The notes under the pieces: model-generated | What the model saw: the letters and a program-made list of their open reading frames with translations, nothing else | Database searches by the model: none | Told to the model about the DNA's origin: nothing | NCBI GenBank assembly: GCA_016763095.1 | Contig: JAESUK010000017.1 | Coordinates: 1 to 14,982 of the forward strand | Direction: 5' to 3' | Source of the DNA: Alphaproteobacteria bacterium | GTDB taxonomy: Bacteria; Pseudomonadota; Alphaproteobacteria; Micavibrionales; Micavibrionaceae | DNA: 14,982 bases | Shown: one piece after another, positions 14,347 through 14,982 of the stretch | How positions within the stretch are numbered: position 1 is the stretch's first letter | Layout: every line of letters begins with the position of its first letter | Program-made: the position numbers and the translations under genes

Positions 14347-14726
14347 TGGCACGCGCTAAAAAAGGTTCACCAAGAGCACATGCTCGTCATACTAAAGTTA
14401 TTAAAGCTGCTAAAGGTTACTACGGACGTCGTAAGAGTTGTTACCGTACAGCAGTTCAAGCCGTTGAAAAAGCGGGTCAATACGCATACAGAGACCGTCG
14501 TGTTAAGAAACGTGAATTCCGCCGTCTTTGGATCCAACGTATTAACGCTGCTTCACGTCAATTCGGAATGCCTTATTCACAATTCATGAATGGCATGAAA
14601 TTGGCTGAGATTGAACTAGACCGTAAAGTTCTAGCTGACATCGCAGTTCGTGACATTGACGCGTTTAAAGCGATCTTTGATAAAGTTGAAGCTGCTCTAA
14701 AAGCAAACGAGAAAAAAGCTGCTTAA
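14346..14726 (+). CDS. rplT: 50S ribosomal protein L20
   Basis: A 126-residue L20, a primary 23S rRNA-binding protein needed for early large-subunit assembly. The basic N-terminal extension ARAKKGSPRAHARHTKVIK is followed by AKGYYGRRKSCYRTA (22-36) and the globular RNA-binding part with RDRRVKKREFRRLWIQRINA (49-68). Length is slightly above the usual 115-120 because of an Ala/Lys tail. In E. coli and Bacillus L20 represses its own operon by binding leader RNA that mimics its rRNA site. Here the rpmI and infC leaders are candidate targets. A strong terminator follows the gene. Confidence 0.98.
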   Translation: MARAKKGSPRAHARHTKVIKAAKGYYGRRKSCYRTAVQAVEKAGQYAYRDRRVKKREFRRLWIQRINAASRQFGMPYSQFMNGMKLAEIELDRKVLADIAVRDIDAFKAIFDKVEAALKANEKKAA

Positions 14727-14740
14727 TTAGAATTTTAAAA

Positions 14741-14774
14741 AACCTCCCTCTTTATGAAGATGGGAGGTTTTTTT
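14741..14774 (+). terminator. Intrinsic terminator of the rplT operon
   Basis: AACCTCCC (14741-14748) pairs with GGGAGGTT (14762-14769). The stem continues as TCTT/AAGA (14749-14752 with 14757-14760) past one bulged T, closing a TATG tetraloop. A run of T follows to 14774. It lies 15 bases after the rplT stop. Confidence 0.93.
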
Positions 14775-14803
14775 ATACAAGACCTTATCACTCCACACAG
14801 ATA

Positions 14804-14832
14804 AAAGGCAGAAACAATGAGTCCCTGCCTTT
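14804..14832 (-). terminator. Intrinsic terminator of the right-edge gene
   Basis: A perfect 8-bp inverted repeat, AAAGGCAG (14804-14811) with CTGCCTTT (14825-14832), encloses a 13-base loop. Read on the minus strand it ends in CTTTTAT, a short U-run. It lies 21 bases beyond the stop codon of the minus-strand gene, so it should end that transcript. Confidence 0.7.
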
Positions 14833-14853
14833 CTTACGTTTCAGCGAAGAGAT

Positions 14854-14982
14854 TTAAGCTGCTCTTTGTGTTCTCTGTTGATTTGTAGCGGAGCGTTGAG
14901 CTTGCTCTTTTTTCGCATTCTCACGCGCTTCTTGTGTAGCCTGTGCAACTTCTGGTAACTGCTCTTGAATCTGAGCGGCTAC
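14854..14982 (-). CDS. C-terminal fragment of a Q/A-rich protein
   Basis: From the window edge an open frame on the minus strand gives 42 residues, VAAQIQEQLPEVAQATQ... ending RTQRAA, then TAA (14856-14854). The composition is Gln, Ala, Glu and Arg, which suggests a disordered or coiled tail. The well-placed terminator just beyond the stop supports a real gene. The rest lies outside the window, so neither family nor function can be named. Confidence 0.6.
   Translation of the reverse strand, partial: VAAQIQEQLPEVAQATQEARENAKKEQAQRSATNQQRTQRAA

Overview
The window looks like chromosome from a moderately AT-rich alphaproteobacterium. The clues are: an HslV protease whose catalytic Thr is preceded by a short propeptide, in an hslV-hslU operon; a secreted M23 peptidase with the 'ARDFTCG...YEGHKGTD' layout common in Alphaproteobacteria; a Smr-domain protein; and an IF-3 gene whose ribosome binding site points to an AUU start. 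The order cannot be fixed from sequence alone. The GNVLFLILIAVALF-type prepilin-like protein reminds me of Micavibrio-like lineages, but that is a weak impression. No insertion sequence, prophage gene or CRISPR array is visible, and no stretch above 300 bases lacks a gene.

Left part (1-7586). The first 17 bases are the 5' end of a tRNA-Ser on the minus strand. Then come genes that mostly alternate strand: a two-helix membrane protein of unknown function (+), an alpha/beta hydrolase (-), a family 4 glycosyltransferase (+), a secreted protein of unknown function (-), a Smr-domain protein and a prepilin-like protein (both +), a secreted M23 peptidase (-), a CoiA-like cysteine/histidine protein (+) and a CDF cation transporter (-). 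Convergent neighbours end 1 to 9 bases apart. The M23 and CoiA-like genes are divergent and share one CATG as their two start codons.

Middle part (7600-12830). A stomatin/QmcA-like protein and its NfeD partner form a two-gene membrane operon. Facing them is hslV-hslU, the two-part ATP-dependent protease, behind a convincing heat-shock (sigma-32 type) promoter that also fixes the hslV start. Next are a TerC-family membrane protein and a GNAT acetyltransferase.

Right part (12830-14982). This is the translation cluster infC, rpmI, rplT (IF-3, L35, L20), with a Gpt-type purine phosphoribosyltransferase gene inserted between infC and rpmI. gpt overlaps the infC stop codon. A perfect terminator-like hairpin lies inside its first codons and has the same 7-bp stem as the terminator after rplT. 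The infC and rpmI leaders are both foldable, which suggests layered control of this operon. The window ends with the C-terminus of a Q/A-rich protein on the minus strand, followed by its own terminator.
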